Origin: Chrysogorgia sp. JL179-B06
Taxonomy: Eukaryota > Cnidaria > Anthozoa > Scleralcyonacea > Chrysogorgiidae
Direction of reading: 5' to 3'
Assembly (NCBI GenBank): GCA_035772405.1
Contig: JAYKKM010000471.1
Span: forward strand, 1,814,501-1,878,500
Length of the DNA stretch: 64,000 nucleotides
Program-made: the position numbers and the translations under genes
Notes under the pieces: model-generated
What the model saw: only the letters and a program-made list of their open reading frames with translations
Told to the model about the DNA's origin: nothing
Database searches by the model: none
Shown here: piece after piece, positions 29,023 to 40,661 of the stretch
Position numbering within the stretch: position 1 is the first letter of the stretch
Layout of the letters: each line of letters begins with the position of its first letter

Positions 29023-29030
29023 GAGTCGAG

Positions 29031-30560
29031 GGTGACTCATTTCAAGCGATATAGAGAGATTGGGGTTTTAAAAAAACGAGCACACATATATTGAGTGGAT
29101 TTAATCGCATTTAACTTAATTGTGGTGATTCAGCGCTTTTCAAGCGAACAGTGATACACATATTATTGACTGGATTTAATTGCATTTAACAGCGATTTCA
29201 AGCGATACAGAGATTGGGGTTTTTAAAAAACGAAGGCACACTCTATATTTGCACACACATTATTGATTGGATTCAGAATGGTGTCTTACGAGTCGTGAAG
29301 TCTCGTTTAAGCCTAGTTTACACGAGCAAGTTTTCTTTGGCAAATTTCTTGCCAATTAAACTTGCTCGTGTACAACAATTTTTCCTTGACAAATCTTCCT
29401 TGACAAGTTTTATTTGCCCGTGTGAACGATTCAACAATGAGTTTTGGTCAAATTATTTACCGTGACAAGTTTCTTTGCGGCTCAACGGAAGAACGGGTTC
29501 TATAAATGGCACCAATATCGAGAGGAAAACGGCTTTTACAACGAAGAATCAACTGGTCCACTGAGAACCGCAGACATTCACAAGGATTTGCGAGAAATTT
29601 TGTGCGAGAACTAGCGTGATTCCGCCGTAGAAGTTTTGAAAGTTTTTTTCGTTAGCACTACATAATAATTGTACATAATACAGTAAATGTTTTCGTTTAC
29701 TATCATAAAGCAATCATATCTTGTCTTTATTTGATGTTCACACGAGCTTTCTCGGGTTTGAAGCGATTCCAAAAGAAGTGAAGTTGCTCGGTCTGTCAAA
29801 CCAAACGAACGCCCGCCAGGATAGTTTAGCAAAAATGTGCATAAATAAAGCGGAACTGGGTATGAGGTTTTGCAATCATTTGTCACATTTTCCTTGACAC
29901 GCCGTTCTTTACACGGCTAGTTTGCACGAGCAAGTTTTCTTTGGAAATTTGACAAGTTAATACAAGGAAAAACTTCTCATGTTCAAAATTTGCGCTTTAG
30001 GGATTGTCACAAATCGAACGCCTCGATGGCATGATGGCATTGGGAACAGCTGGTGGTAAATTGATAGTAACCTAATGCCTTAATCACGAATCGAACACGT
30101 TTGTTTACGACCGGTAACTATAAGCTGATTTATAGACTTCTTTACCATTCGTGACGACCTGTAAAGCCGTACGTCTATAACGAGTTGCTATAACCATTCG
30201 AGACGGCGACCTGTAAAGCCGTATGCATTCGTGTCCATTCGTAAAATGCGGTAGTATTGGACATGTATGAATGCATGGATGCATTTGCCTCTCAACGTAC
30301 TCCCACTCACTTCCTCATCCATATATCTTCCAAATTTACTTGTGAAACAATCCGAAATACGATACTTTCTCCCGAAATTGAACAGTCTCCTTATGTGTGC
30401 CTTTGTGTGTATAAAACACAGCTTGTGCCTTCATCTCGTCGCCTGATTATTGTTCTTTTTGGGGGCACATGTTGCCTCCTTCTTTGAAGTTTGCCGGCTA
30501 GTTGTTAATACGGATTCTTATTATTCGCTTCGGCGCCGAACGAAGGGATTAATATGGCAA
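29031..30560 (+). repeat. Module arm (+), copy I
   Basis: Forward counterpart of 21431-23240, carrying tandem GATTTCAAGCGATA.AGAGATTGGGG motifs at its start (29,038-29,220) and the conserved frame at 29441-29614. The 94-bp palindrome is deleted here. It continues into the R block without a boundary, so the arm belongs to the module. Confidence 0.85.
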
Positions 30561-31401
30561 GTTAATACAAATTCACTGTGACACTGATAGCTAATTAAAA
30601 TAAAATCTTTTACTAACCTTCAAACATTACAACTAACTCTAATGCCATTCTATTTATAAGTAATAAAAAAGAGGTGATTAGCTATTAAACGTCCCGCTCC
30701 ATGGCCCGAGGGAATTTTACTAAATGACCAGAATCGAGCGGGACGTTTAATGGTTAATGCACCTCTTTTGTAACTCCGTTGCCGTCAAACCGGGTATGAT
30801 TAGTTCTATGGATATAATGAGGTATATGTAAGAGATAAAGCCCGACGTTCGAGGGCTTTACCTGACTTATTTCACGAATGAGGAGGTTTTCCAACAAAAT
30901 TTTGTCCATTTTATCCACGTTGGACAAAGATTTCTCTTAGTTTTTCCTTCATTTCTTATCTAATTAGTATTCATGGTGTTATGCAAGATAAAGCGTGTAA
31001 TAATAGTTTTCAATGGCCCTGTGAGAACAAAAGAAATACCCGCAAACATTATATTATAATATAATAAAAATATATAGTTTTTTGAACGTAACTTAAAAGT
31101 TACTGCATGTCCATGACCCAGCGTTTCGCCACTCCAATTTTGTGTCGAAACGTTGGGTCATGGATATGCAGAAACTTCTAAGTTGCTTCTTATAATCATA
31201 ATTATGTATTTATGTCCATCTTTATATCGCAGGCTTGACTTCATTCCTTTGGTTTGCCTTTTGTCTTGTCCTTATGATTATGCTCACGTGTGAATGTGAC
31301 ATACTGAAGTGGCGACCTCTCATGTAAAACTGCGAGTATTTCATCTATAGCCACGACCTTGGAGGCATTTCCGATCAAGTATCTTAATTACCTGCAGCAA
31401 C
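30561..31401 (+). repeat. Repeat block R upstream of the intact transporter
   Basis: Full-length R block with the hairpin at 30667-30769 and stem-loop near 30,834-30,864. A TACCTGCAG/CAAC 3'-splice-like site lies just before ATG 31402. The 31,310-31,375 stretch (CTCATGTAAAACTGCGAG...) is not seen in copies 1 and 6. Confidence 0.8.
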
Positions 31402-33004
31402 ATGGCGTTATTTTCTATGTCATCTTTGGCAATCAAATGGAGTTATTTCTTTTTAGTCGGCAGTGTGATTGGTTTTACTGAGTACAGCAATGTTTATATG
31501 AAACAACTTGGCTTCAGCCCATCCCAGATTGGATTGACATCACTTATGGGCATCCAACACTTATGCTTACCGCTGTTCGGATATCTCGGGGACAGATTTC
31601 GAGCAAGGAAACTCGTTTTAGTCGTAATGACCGCAGTGATTATCCTAACATCTCTCGCTCCTCTCTTGCCACTTGTCGTGTCTTTTCCAACATGCTTCGT
31701 AAACCCGAATGAGACCCAAACGAATCGCACCACTGATCTTTCGAAGGTATTCTTTCAGAACGTTAGCCACCGTGACTTGTCTGTCAACAGATCAGCGAAC
31801 ACTTCCCTACTTCCAACAAACGTACAAAACGATTCCAGATTTACGCCGAATTCCCGTACCACAGGTGTGAAAATGCCAACTCCAATAGAGCAGGTGAAGC
31901 GGAACATCTATATTCCTTGGCTGAGCACTCTTTTTGTATTCATGGCCATCGTCAAAGCGCTTTTTACAGTTTTACTTCGAGGTATCTTATCTCTAGAAAA
32001 CGTGGCTACAATGACGTACATTAAAGAAGAGAGAGCACGCTACGGCAGATACAGCATGTGGATACACATTGGGGGCTGTGCCACGCTCCTAGGCATTGGT
32101 TTGTTTGCTTCCCACACCAAGCTCAGTGTTTGTGGATTTGTCGGATATGGCTACCACATAACATTTATTTGGGTAGCGGTGTGGATGATGTTGGGTTCCT
32201 TCCCCATACCTTGGTTTAATTACGAATATCTTGACCATCGCTACGTCAATTGGACTGAGGTGAAAACTATCTTATGTGACTTTCATTATATAATTATGTT
32301 AATCGTCGCCTTCTTCGTTGGCTCCTTCACCAGCTTTCAAATAAACTGGGAGTTCTGGTATATCAGCGAGTTATCTGGAAGCCCGACAATTATGGGAGTG
32401 GCTGGTTTAATACGGCGACCCATGGTAGCGTTGTCCTTTTATCTGTCAGGATTCCTCATAGAAAAAATCGGTGATCTTAAAACCATAGCAGTCTCCTTAT
32501 ACCTACTTTTTATCTCCTTTTTGGCCATATCTTTCATCAAAATTCCCTGGCTTATTCTGACCGTCGACTTTCTCCAGGCGGCCGCTTACGGTTTGTCCTA
32601 CACTGGTGTGACCGTCCATTTTTCAAAGGCTGGGTCCAAGGCGAGCTCGGCCGTAATTCTCGGTACGAATTTTAAATCGGGTTTTGTTATTTCTTAAAGA
32701 ATATTTTAACATTTTGTAACAGCTTTTACGCTAGCTTACCTCAAGTATCTTTATTCTAAGACTTATAACCCGCTATTTTTTTATTTTTAAAGGACTTTTG
32801 GAGATGGTTTACGCAATAGGCGTTGATGGCGGAGCAGGAGTTATGGGTTTACTTTTTAATGCCATTGGACCAAGAACAACTTTGTTATGCTACTCCGTTA
32901 CAATCGCTATCATCCTTATCGGTTTTCTCGCCTACATATATTTTGGTAAAGATCCTGACGAATACGAAAAACTTCCAGTGGATAGCGATAACGAAGACGA
33001 TTAA
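31402..33004 (+). CDS. MFSD6-like major facilitator transporter, intact copy (2 exons)
   Basis: Exon 1 31402-32680, intron 32681-32792 (112 bp, GT...AG), exon 2 32793-33004; 496 aa in total. The join restores phase (one base plus two) and gives NFK-SG-LLEM, as expected inside a conserved helix. The protein is a multi-pass membrane transporter of the MFS_1-like/MFSD6 group: the N-terminal helix and 'QLGFSPSQIGLTSLMG' plus 'GYLGDRFRARK' are hallmark, a glycosylation-rich loop (NETQTNRT, NTSLLP) follows, and the C-terminal tail is acidic (DSDNEDD). Substrate unknown. A poly(A) signal is at 33146. This is the only complete copy in the window undamaged in both exons and at both splice sites. Confidence 0.9.
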
Positions 33005-33145
33005 ACACGAAGCGATAGGACACCCGCTACGAAATGCATTGAAGTTTGACTTTACATTTCTTTGTAATTGCAAGCGTCGCCGTGTCGTTCTATTGACACT
33101 TGATTATGCCTTTTCTTCGTGGTTTATGTTGGGCTTTAATATTTT

Positions 33146-33151
33146 AATAAA
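33146..33151 (+). promoter_or_regulatory. Poly(A) signal of transporter copy 3
   Basis: AATAAA about 142 bp after the stop codon; the same word is in the 3' flank of the other copies. Confidence 0.55.
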
Positions 33152-33367
33152 ATTATGCTAATGGTCATGAGGCTATAACTAACGCGAAAGAAGACGCAAA
33201 ATACGAGGTTGACACCAAGGTTTTGTTTTCTTCAGTAATTCACCGAAAGTCGATTGATGAGCTGTAGAACTGTTAAAAGAGTTATAAGTCTATGGGGCGC
33301 CGTTTGTAAAAAAACTATTTAGCGTTTATTTTGTATATAGTTGATGTTATTTAGCTCCTCATGGTTT

Positions 33368-33666
33368 GTTATTTATAAATAACATTTGTTTTTATTAAAT
33401 AACACTTGCGATTTACTAAATTACATTTGCGATTACATTTGCGATTTAATAAATCGCAATTGCGATTTACTAAATCGCAATTCCGATTTAATAAATAACA
33501 TTGCGATTTAATAAATAACACTTGCGATTTACTAAATAACACATGCGATTTACTAAATAACACTTGCAATTTACTAAATAACACTTGCGATTTACTAAAT
33601 CGCACTTGCGAATTACTAAATAACACTTGCGATTTAATAAATAACATTGCGATTTACTAACTAACA
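33368..33666. repeat. 21-bp satellite after transporter copy 3
   Basis: Same unit and position as 17158-17510. A few CTAAGGAGGG units follow at 33,672-33,750 before unrelated sequence starts. Confidence 0.9.
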
Positions 33667-33769
33667 CTTAACAGGAGTGCTAAGTATGCCTAAGGAGGGC
33701 TAAGGATGGCTAAGGAGGCCTAAGGAGGGCTAAGGATGGCTAAGTAGAGTCGGTCAGCGGTCATCCATC

Positions 33770-34318
33770 ATGGCGGCTGTGAAATTTCTAGTCCTGAATT
33801 GTTTCGTGTTTAGTGTGTTTTTAATTTCTTTTAAACTCCAAAATAATACTCGATTTACTGATGTAACACAACAGAGCCCTGCTATACTCGGTTATTTGAT
33901 CAAACCGACTTGTATCCCTCTTGGATCTGAAGCTTTTCTATCTGATGTACTTCGAAATCGTTCCGCCATCTTGGATTCCATATTACAGTCAACTCGTCCG
34001 GGGAAGAGGTTCCCTATCGCAATTGTTAGCGGGGCTCGGGGCCCTGCCAGGGACGGAGGTTCCCTGGTGGGGTACGTACATGGTGGCCACAGCCGGGAAA
34101 GCGGTTCCCGGCACGTTTTTGAACAAGTAGCGATTGCTGTGAGACGAGGTTCCCTCAGCATGTGTTGCGGCGTTTTCACAGGGGAGAAGAGGTTCTCCCG
34201 GAGACAGGTTCTCCCGCTCGCTGGCGGTTATATTCCGCGGATGGGCCCTTCGGCAGTACTACCGACGGGCTACAAGCACAGACGTTACGTGTCTTGCTTT
34301 CCCTGGTTTGCCAGGTGA
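33770..34318 (+). CDS. Uncharacterised 182-aa frame in replaced centre
   Basis: Starts ATG GCG GCT GTG with a secretory-type N-terminus (VLNCFVFSVFLISF). After about residue 70 it becomes Arg/Gly/Ser-rich because it runs through a G/C-rich array of short hairpins (34,001-34,220), so the second half is probably not protein. No family recognised. A first-exon fragment of a host gene fused to repeat DNA is one reading. The rest of 33,672-35,030 has a short frame at 34622-34846 (MICMTDYEGLYLN...) that I also do not recognise. Confidence 0.25.
   Translation: MAAVKFLVLNCFVFSVFLISFKLQNNTRFTDVTQQSPAILGYLIKPTCIPLGSEAFLSDVLRNRSAILDSILQSTRPGKRFPIAIVSGARGPARDGGSLVGYVHGGHSRESGSRHVFEQVAIAVRRGSLSMCCGVFTGEKRFSRRQVLPLAGGYIPRMGPSAVLPTGYKHRRYVSCFPWFAR
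34001..34220. repeat. Array of short hairpins with AGGTTCCC/AGGTTCTCCC motif
   Basis: Six copies of (A/C)GGTTC(C/T)C at about 34007, 34057, 34102, 34147, 34190 and 34206, mostly 43-50 bp apart. At least five lie on the 3' side of a small stem-loop whose 5' stem differs but pairs: GGGAA/TTCCC, CCAGGGA/TCCCTGG, GCCGGGAA/TTCCCGGC, GGGAGAA/TTCTCCC, GGAGA/TCTCC. Confidence 0.7.
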
Positions 34319-35030
34319 TACTTGTTTTTATAACTAGTGCATGTATGTGTTGTCATTAATTGTCCTTGTACTGCACAGTTGCCTTATGGCTTCCGTCGTG
34401 CGTGTCCTTTATGTACATTGCGTGTCCGTTGTTGCATTCCATTTATTTGCCAGGCCCGTGGCAGCTCACTAGAGGGGTGGTGTAAGGTATGCACGGCTCA
34501 AGAGATTCCCTGGGGATTGCGACCCTCCAAATTTGTAGTGTGCTTCCAATTTATAGTGTGCTTTGCCGGTTCGTGTAGTGGCGTACACACCGGATTGTTA
34601 TTAATTTAGGCTTATGCAAAAATGATATGCATGACGGATTACGAAGGATTATATCTCAATAGTCAATATGATAATTTAAGAAGAGACTACAAACCTTTAG
34701 TACAGCGGTATTATCACGAAATACCAAACACTTCATTTTATCGCCGTGCAAAGTTTAAAACCTATGCTTTGCACGTTTTTGTTGCACTCGCAGGCGGCAG
34801 GCTATCGCAGCATTGTTTACCGCAAACTTATAAGCAACTCAGCTAGAGGTAGGCCTATTGTGAGAATATTTTGAAATTACATTATATTCTAAGTTCTAAC
34901 TACTAATTCATGTATTTAAATAACTGCTTTTCTGTTTTTCGTTATTCAATTCCCTGGAAATGTACGATCAAAGTTTTTATGGTCATTTTGCCGGGGGCCC
35001 CCAAGGCTCGGGCCCCCCGTCACTTGACTG

Positions 35031-35709
35031 CAAACTAGCCGTGTAAACGGCGTGTCAAGGAAAATGTGACAAATGATTGCAACACCTCATACCCAGTTCC
35101 TTTATTTATGCGCATGTTGAGCAACTTCATTTTTGGAATCGCTTCAAACCCGAGAAAGCTCGTGTGAACGTCAAATAATGACAAGATATGATTGCTTTAT
35201 GATAGTAAACGAAAATATTTACTGTATTATGTACAATTATTATGTAGTGCTAACGAAAAAAACTTTCAAAACTGCTACGGCGGTATCACGCTAGTTGTCG
35301 CACAAAATTTCTCGCAAATCCTTGTGAATGTCTGCGGTTCTCAGTGGACCAGTTGTTTCTTCGTTGTAAAAGCCGTTTTCCTCTCGATATTGGTGCCATT
35401 TATAGAACTCGTTCTTCCGTTGAGCCAAAAAGAAACTTGTCAAAAGAAATAATTTGACCAAAACTCATTGTTGAATCCGTTCACACGGGCAAATAAAACT
35501 TGTCAAGGAAGAGTTGTCAAGGAAAAATTGTTGTACACGAGCAAGTTTAATTGGCAAGAAATTTGCCAAAGAAAACTTGCTCGTGTAAACTAGGCTTAAA
35601 CGAGACTTCACAACTCGTAAGACACCATTCTGAATCTAATCAATAATGTGTGTGCAAATATATAGTGTTCCTTCGTTTTTTAAAAACCCCAATCTCTGTA
35701 TCGCTTGAA
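35031..35709 (-). repeat. Truncated module arm (inverted), copy II
   Basis: Matches 22,490-23,240 only. The transporter, satellite and R block expected in this inverted module are missing and replaced by 33,672-35,030. The preceding 34,980-35,030 is G/C-rich (GCCGGGGGCCCCC). Confidence 0.82.
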
Positions 35710-37212
35710 ATCCGTTGGCTCTTTTATCTTTCTTATTACCTCCTTTTGTTCCATGTCATCGGATTCACTTTTCAGTTCGTCTCTCAGATGTATTGAGCAC
35801 TTTCGCGGTGCATGAATTACTGGGTGACTTCCTTCTTTCAAGACGATGTGATAGCTTCCATGCAGGAAAGTTGGCCATCTTCCGGTCAAATCTCTCAGGG
35901 TAGGCTACCCTCAAATCTTCGACTGTGTTGACGCGCCCAAGCTTCTTCTCATTTGGTTCGGCAGTGCTGGTCGAAGACACCATTGGAGACGCTTCCTTCA
36001 CCTTAGGTCAATTGCTTTCTCGAGTGTTAGCAATTGATCAATGGCTAAAAGCTGTTTTTGTAACTCGCTGTGATACGTTCCGGCTATTAACTGCTCTTTC
36101 ACTCTGTCTTCAAATTCCTTTTCATCTCGTAGATTACATTGAAAAGCTTGTAATTTCAATCTTGACACGAACACATCGATACCTTCATTCTCTTGTTGTC
36201 TGAATTTTTGTAAGTACAAACGGGCTACGCGAAAATTTTCTGTTGGTTGAATTTGGGAAATAAACTTACTCCATACAATTTCTGAGTCTTTTTGATCAGT
36301 TTCGTTTAGACCCCACGAATTAAACATTTTAATGCCGCTAGCGCCGGTGAATAATAAGATATGGTCTACCTGCTTTTCTTTCTTTATGTCTTTAACCGAG
36401 AAGTAGAGCTCGCATTGTTCATGCTTGAACATTTTAAGGTAGCAAGATCCCTCTGAATACATTTTTAATCGGAAGCATCTGCGGGCAGTGAAAAAGCGCT
36501 TCCAAGATCAAAATGAACAAAAGGAGGGGAATGTGTATGAGAGTGGTGCTCACTAGCGTAGCTAGGATGATGTTGGTGAGTTTGAATCATACATCACTGA
36601 CTAAAAATGTCAAACTTTTGCCTATTAGTTGTTTTAAGCTATTTACCAGAATGCATTTTTCAACAAATTTGCCATTTTCCAAACACTATTTCTCCCTCAT
36701 TTTCCGATATATTTCAATAAATTTTTCACCACAGCCTCCTAACAGGAATATCTAGGGAATTTTGGTAGGAATTTTGAATCTGATTCATACTTGTTGAATT
36801 ATCTGACATAATTAATATAATTTAGGTGGTGGAATTAAAAAAAAAGAAAAAAGCATGTCAGAAAATAGCTGAAAGTTTATATTGAAAATGCTACCACCAG
36901 AATATGCCTTAGTATATAAGCTATAAACTCAGAAACTTTCAGGACCTTATCTCTAAAACTGCCTGAGAAATCTTGTTTGAAGTATATCCCGATTTTGACC
37001 AATCGGCGGCCATTTCGTCAGCTAATTAGCATAATTTATGCAAACCTTTTGTGTGGAAATATTATTTGTCATATGTTCTATCAAATGGCTGTAAGGGTTA
37101 ATTGTTATATTGTATGGCATTAAAAATGTATTCAGAGGGATCTTGCTACCTTAATAGCACCGCCTTGATCTGGATTTGACCAGTCCATACGAGGTGTAAT
37201 TGACTCAGACAT
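35710..37212 (-). pseudogene. Truncated gypsy gag fragment, copy II, with deletion and insertion
   Basis: Same fragment as 23241-24785. The zinc knuckle and most of the protease part are deleted (junction near 36,003). Gag is split by a TTAA element at 36438-37150. The RT-start side reaches HLRDELKSE...KEPTDF before running into arm sequence, which shows the shared truncation point. Confidence 0.85.
36438..37150. mobile_element. 713-bp non-autonomous element with TTAA target duplication
   Basis: Terminal inverted repeats of about 32 bp begin GGTAGCAAGATCCCTCTGAA. TTAA flanks both sides (36434-36437, 37151-37154), and the uninterrupted gag sequence is present in the two sister copies. TTAA duplication fits piggyBac or Kolobok; a GG start fits Kolobok better. 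No supported gene inside. Confidence 0.92.
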
Positions 37213-37641
37213 TCTCACTCTTGTCGTAAGTGCAAAGTCACTTTCGATTTATACAGTTATTATTTTGCTTTACACGTTCTCGCTTTCACATTCTCGAATA
37301 TTTGAGTTCTATATCAGCGACGGGTTTTCAAGTGTTCAATAGCAAGGTACAAAGTTCGCCCTTGCACGCAAGATATTATTTGTGCTATTTTCAAACGTTC
37401 CGATTACTAAGTATAAATTTTAAGACAAGGATACTATATAAGGATACTGCCAAGCAATTTGAGTTACTGCCGTCTTCTTGCTGACTTGCATACGCCGTGA
37501 CAGCTTTCGTTTCGAACTCGTCAGTCTTCGTGCTTGGTTATATTCGGGAGTTCTAATTCCTTTAAATTCTTGTACTTTGTCAATAACTTGCAAAACTCTT
37601 TTCAACAATCTGACATAAGGTTGATCTCACCGCTGCCACCA
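37213..37641 (-). other. Gypsy leader region, copy II
   Basis: Same as 24786-25218. No gene. Confidence 0.5.
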
Positions 37642-37879
37642 TGTAAACGATTCAATTTATAAAATACTTTATTCAGTCCATTCAGCTGATGTCTCAGACA
37701 GCATGACTATAGCTAGTTGTTTCTGGCACACACATGCCAGCCGTGGTCCTACATGTCATATATCATTTATGCGCATCTATTACATGCAGGTCCTAATTCT
37801 AATTTATGTCAATATATACTAAGAAATACACTTTTAAAACTTCGTAAACAACAATGTTTGTAAATTTGAAAGCTAATCA
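37642..37879 (-). repeat. Probable LTR, copy II
   Basis: 238 bp, TG...CA, homologous to 25219-25452. Followed by a CGACCCTCGAC...GTCGAGGGTCG stem-loop. Confidence 0.6.
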
Positions 37880-37914
37880 CGACCCTCGACTTGCGAACCT
37901 TTTGGTCGAGGGTC

Positions 37915-39880
37915 GAGAGTGACTCATTTCAAGCGATATAGAGAGGTTGGGGTTTTAAAAAAACGAGCACACATATTATTGACTGGATTTCATTGCATTT
38001 AACAGCGATTTCAAGCGATACAGAGATTGGGGTTTTTAAAAAACGAAGGAACACTCTATATTTGCACACACATTATTGATTGGATTCAGAATGGTGTCTT
38101 ACGAGTCGTGAAGTCTCGTTTAAGCCTAGTTTACACGAGCAAGTTTTCTTTGGCAAATTTCTTGCCAATTAAACTTGCTCGTGTACTACAATTTTTCCTT
38201 GACAAATCTTCCTTGACAAGTTTTATTTGCCCGTGTGAACGATTCAACAATGAGTTTTGGTCAAATTATTTCCCGTGACAAGTTTCTTTGCGGCTGAACG
38301 GAAGAACGAGTTCTATAAATGGCACCAATATCGAGAGGAAAACGGCTTTTACAACGAAGAAACAACTGGTCCACTGAGAACCGCAAACATTCACAAGGAT
38401 TTGCGAGAAATTTTGTGCGAGAACTAGCGTTATACCGCCGTAGCAGTTTTGAAAGTTTTTTTCGTTAGCACTACATAATAATTGTACATAATGCAGTGAA
38501 TGTTTTCGTTTACTATCATAAAGCAATCATATCTTGTCTTTATTTGATGTTCACACGAGCTTTCTCGGGTTTGAAGCGATTCCAAAAGAAGTGAAGTTAG
38601 CAAAAATGCGCATAAATAAAGAGGAACTGGGTATGAGGTTTTGCAATTATTTGTCACATTTTCCTTGACACGCCGTTTACACGGCTAGTTTGCACGAGCA
38701 AGTTTTCTTTGGAAATTTGACAAGTCTTATTTGCTCGTGTGAATGAGCAAACATGACAAGTTTTTCCTTGATAAGTACGCTTGTTCAAAAGCTGGCGTGT
38801 CAGCTTTTGAACAAGGAAACTTGTCAAGGAAAAACTTGTCATGTTCAAAATTTGCGCTTTAGGGATTGTCACAAATCGAACGCCTCGATGGCATGATGGC
38901 ATTGGGAACAGCTGGTGGTAAATTGATAGTAACCTAATGCCTTATTCACGAATCGAACACGTTTGTTTACGACCTGTAACTATAAGCTGATTTATAGACT
39001 TCTTCACCATTCGTGACGACCTGTAAAGCCGTACGACTATAACGAGTTGCTAACCATTCGTGACGGCGACCTGTAAAGCCGTATGACTTTACGACTTGCA
39101 TGTTAACCATTCGTGTCCATTCGTAAAATGCGGTAGCATTGGACATGTATGAATGCATGGATGCATTTGCCTCTCAACGTACTCCCACTCACTTCCTCAT
39201 CCATATCTTCCAAATTTACTTGTGAAACAATCCGAAATACGATACTTTCTCCCGAAATTGAATAGTCTCCTTATGTGTGCCTTTGTGTGTATAAAACACA
39301 GCTTGTGCCTTCATCTCGTCGCCTGATTATTTTTCTTTTTGGGGGCACATCAGTTGACTCCTTCTTTGAAGTTTGCCGGCTAGTTGTTAATACGGATTCT
39401 TATTATTGGCTTCGGCGCCGAACGAAGGGATTAATATGGCAAGTTAATACAAATTCACTGTGACACTGATAGCTAATTAAAATAAAATATTTTACTAACC
39501 TTCAAACATTACAACTAACTCTAATGCCATTCTATTTATAAGTAATAGCATAAAAAGAGGTGATTAGCTATTAAACGTCCCGCTCCATGGCCCGAGAGAA
39601 TTTTACTAAATGACCCGAATCGAGCGGGACGTTTAATGGTTAATGCACCTCTTTTTATGCTATTCCTTTGTAATATAATGTTTGGGTATGATTAGTTCTA
39701 TGGATATAATGAGGTATATGTAAGAGATAAAGTCCGACGTTCGAGGGCTTTATCTGACTTATTTCACGAATGAGGAGGTTTTCCAACAAAATTTTGTCCA
39801 TTTTATCCACCTTGGACAAAGATTTCCCTTTGTTTTTCCTTCATTTCTTATCTAATTAGTATTCATAGGGATGTATGCTA
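37915..39880 (+). repeat. Module arm and R block (+), copy II
   Basis: Arm about 37915-39445 with the 94-bp palindrome at 38751-38844; R block to 39880 with the most complete hairpin of the window (39542-39665), whose outer ends TAATAGCATAAAAAGAGGTG and CACCTCTTTTTATGCTATT pair. The block is then cut by a DIRS-type insertion. Confidence 0.85.
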
Positions 39881-40661
39881 TTAACACCTACAATCACTCT
39901 ACTTACCAATGTGGATGGTAAGGTGCAGACCTGCATGTATGTTGCTCAGTTTTCTGGCAGTTGCTCAGTTACTTGGATTCAGGTCTAAGGCCAATGATGT
40001 AACGATCCCCCGCCTTGACCTGTCCACCAAAAGTGATATCCATAGGATACTCACCCATCCAAGTAACGATCCTCAGTATCTTCTCGTCACCACCTACCAT
40101 CCACCGATTTGTGACAATGCTCCCAAGCTGTAGCAAGTGTAGCTGAATACTGGGGTTGCACCCAGGCTGTAGCAAGTGTAGCTGAACATTGGGGTTGCAT
40201 CCAGGCTGTAGCAGATTTAGCTGAACATTGGGGTTGCACCCAAGTTGTAGCAAGTGTAGCTGAACATTGGGGTTGCACCCAAGCTGTAGCAGATTTAGCT
40301 GAACATTGGGGTTGCACCCAAGTTGTAGCAAGTGTAGCTGAACATTGGAGTTGCACCCAATCTGTAGCATGTGTAGCTGAATACTGGGGTTGCACCCAGG
40401 ATGTAGTAGGTGTAGCTGAACATTGGGGTTGCACCGAAGCTGTAGCAAGTGTAGTTGAACATTGGGGTTGCACCCAAGCTGTAGCAAGTGTAGCTGAATA
40501 CTGGGGTTGCACCCAGGATGTAGCAACAGGATGTAGCAAGTGTAGCTGAACATTGGGGTTGCACCCAAGCTGTAGCAAGTGTAGCTGAATACTGGGGTTA
40601 CACCCAGTCTGTAGCAAGTGTAGCTGAATATTGGAGTTGCACACAAGCTGTAGCAAGTGTA

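Noticed and set aside
34622..34846. 74-codon frame with a P2X/THAP-neighbour-like look (FYRRAKFKTYALHVFV)
   Set aside because: Similarity is too weak and short to support a family call.
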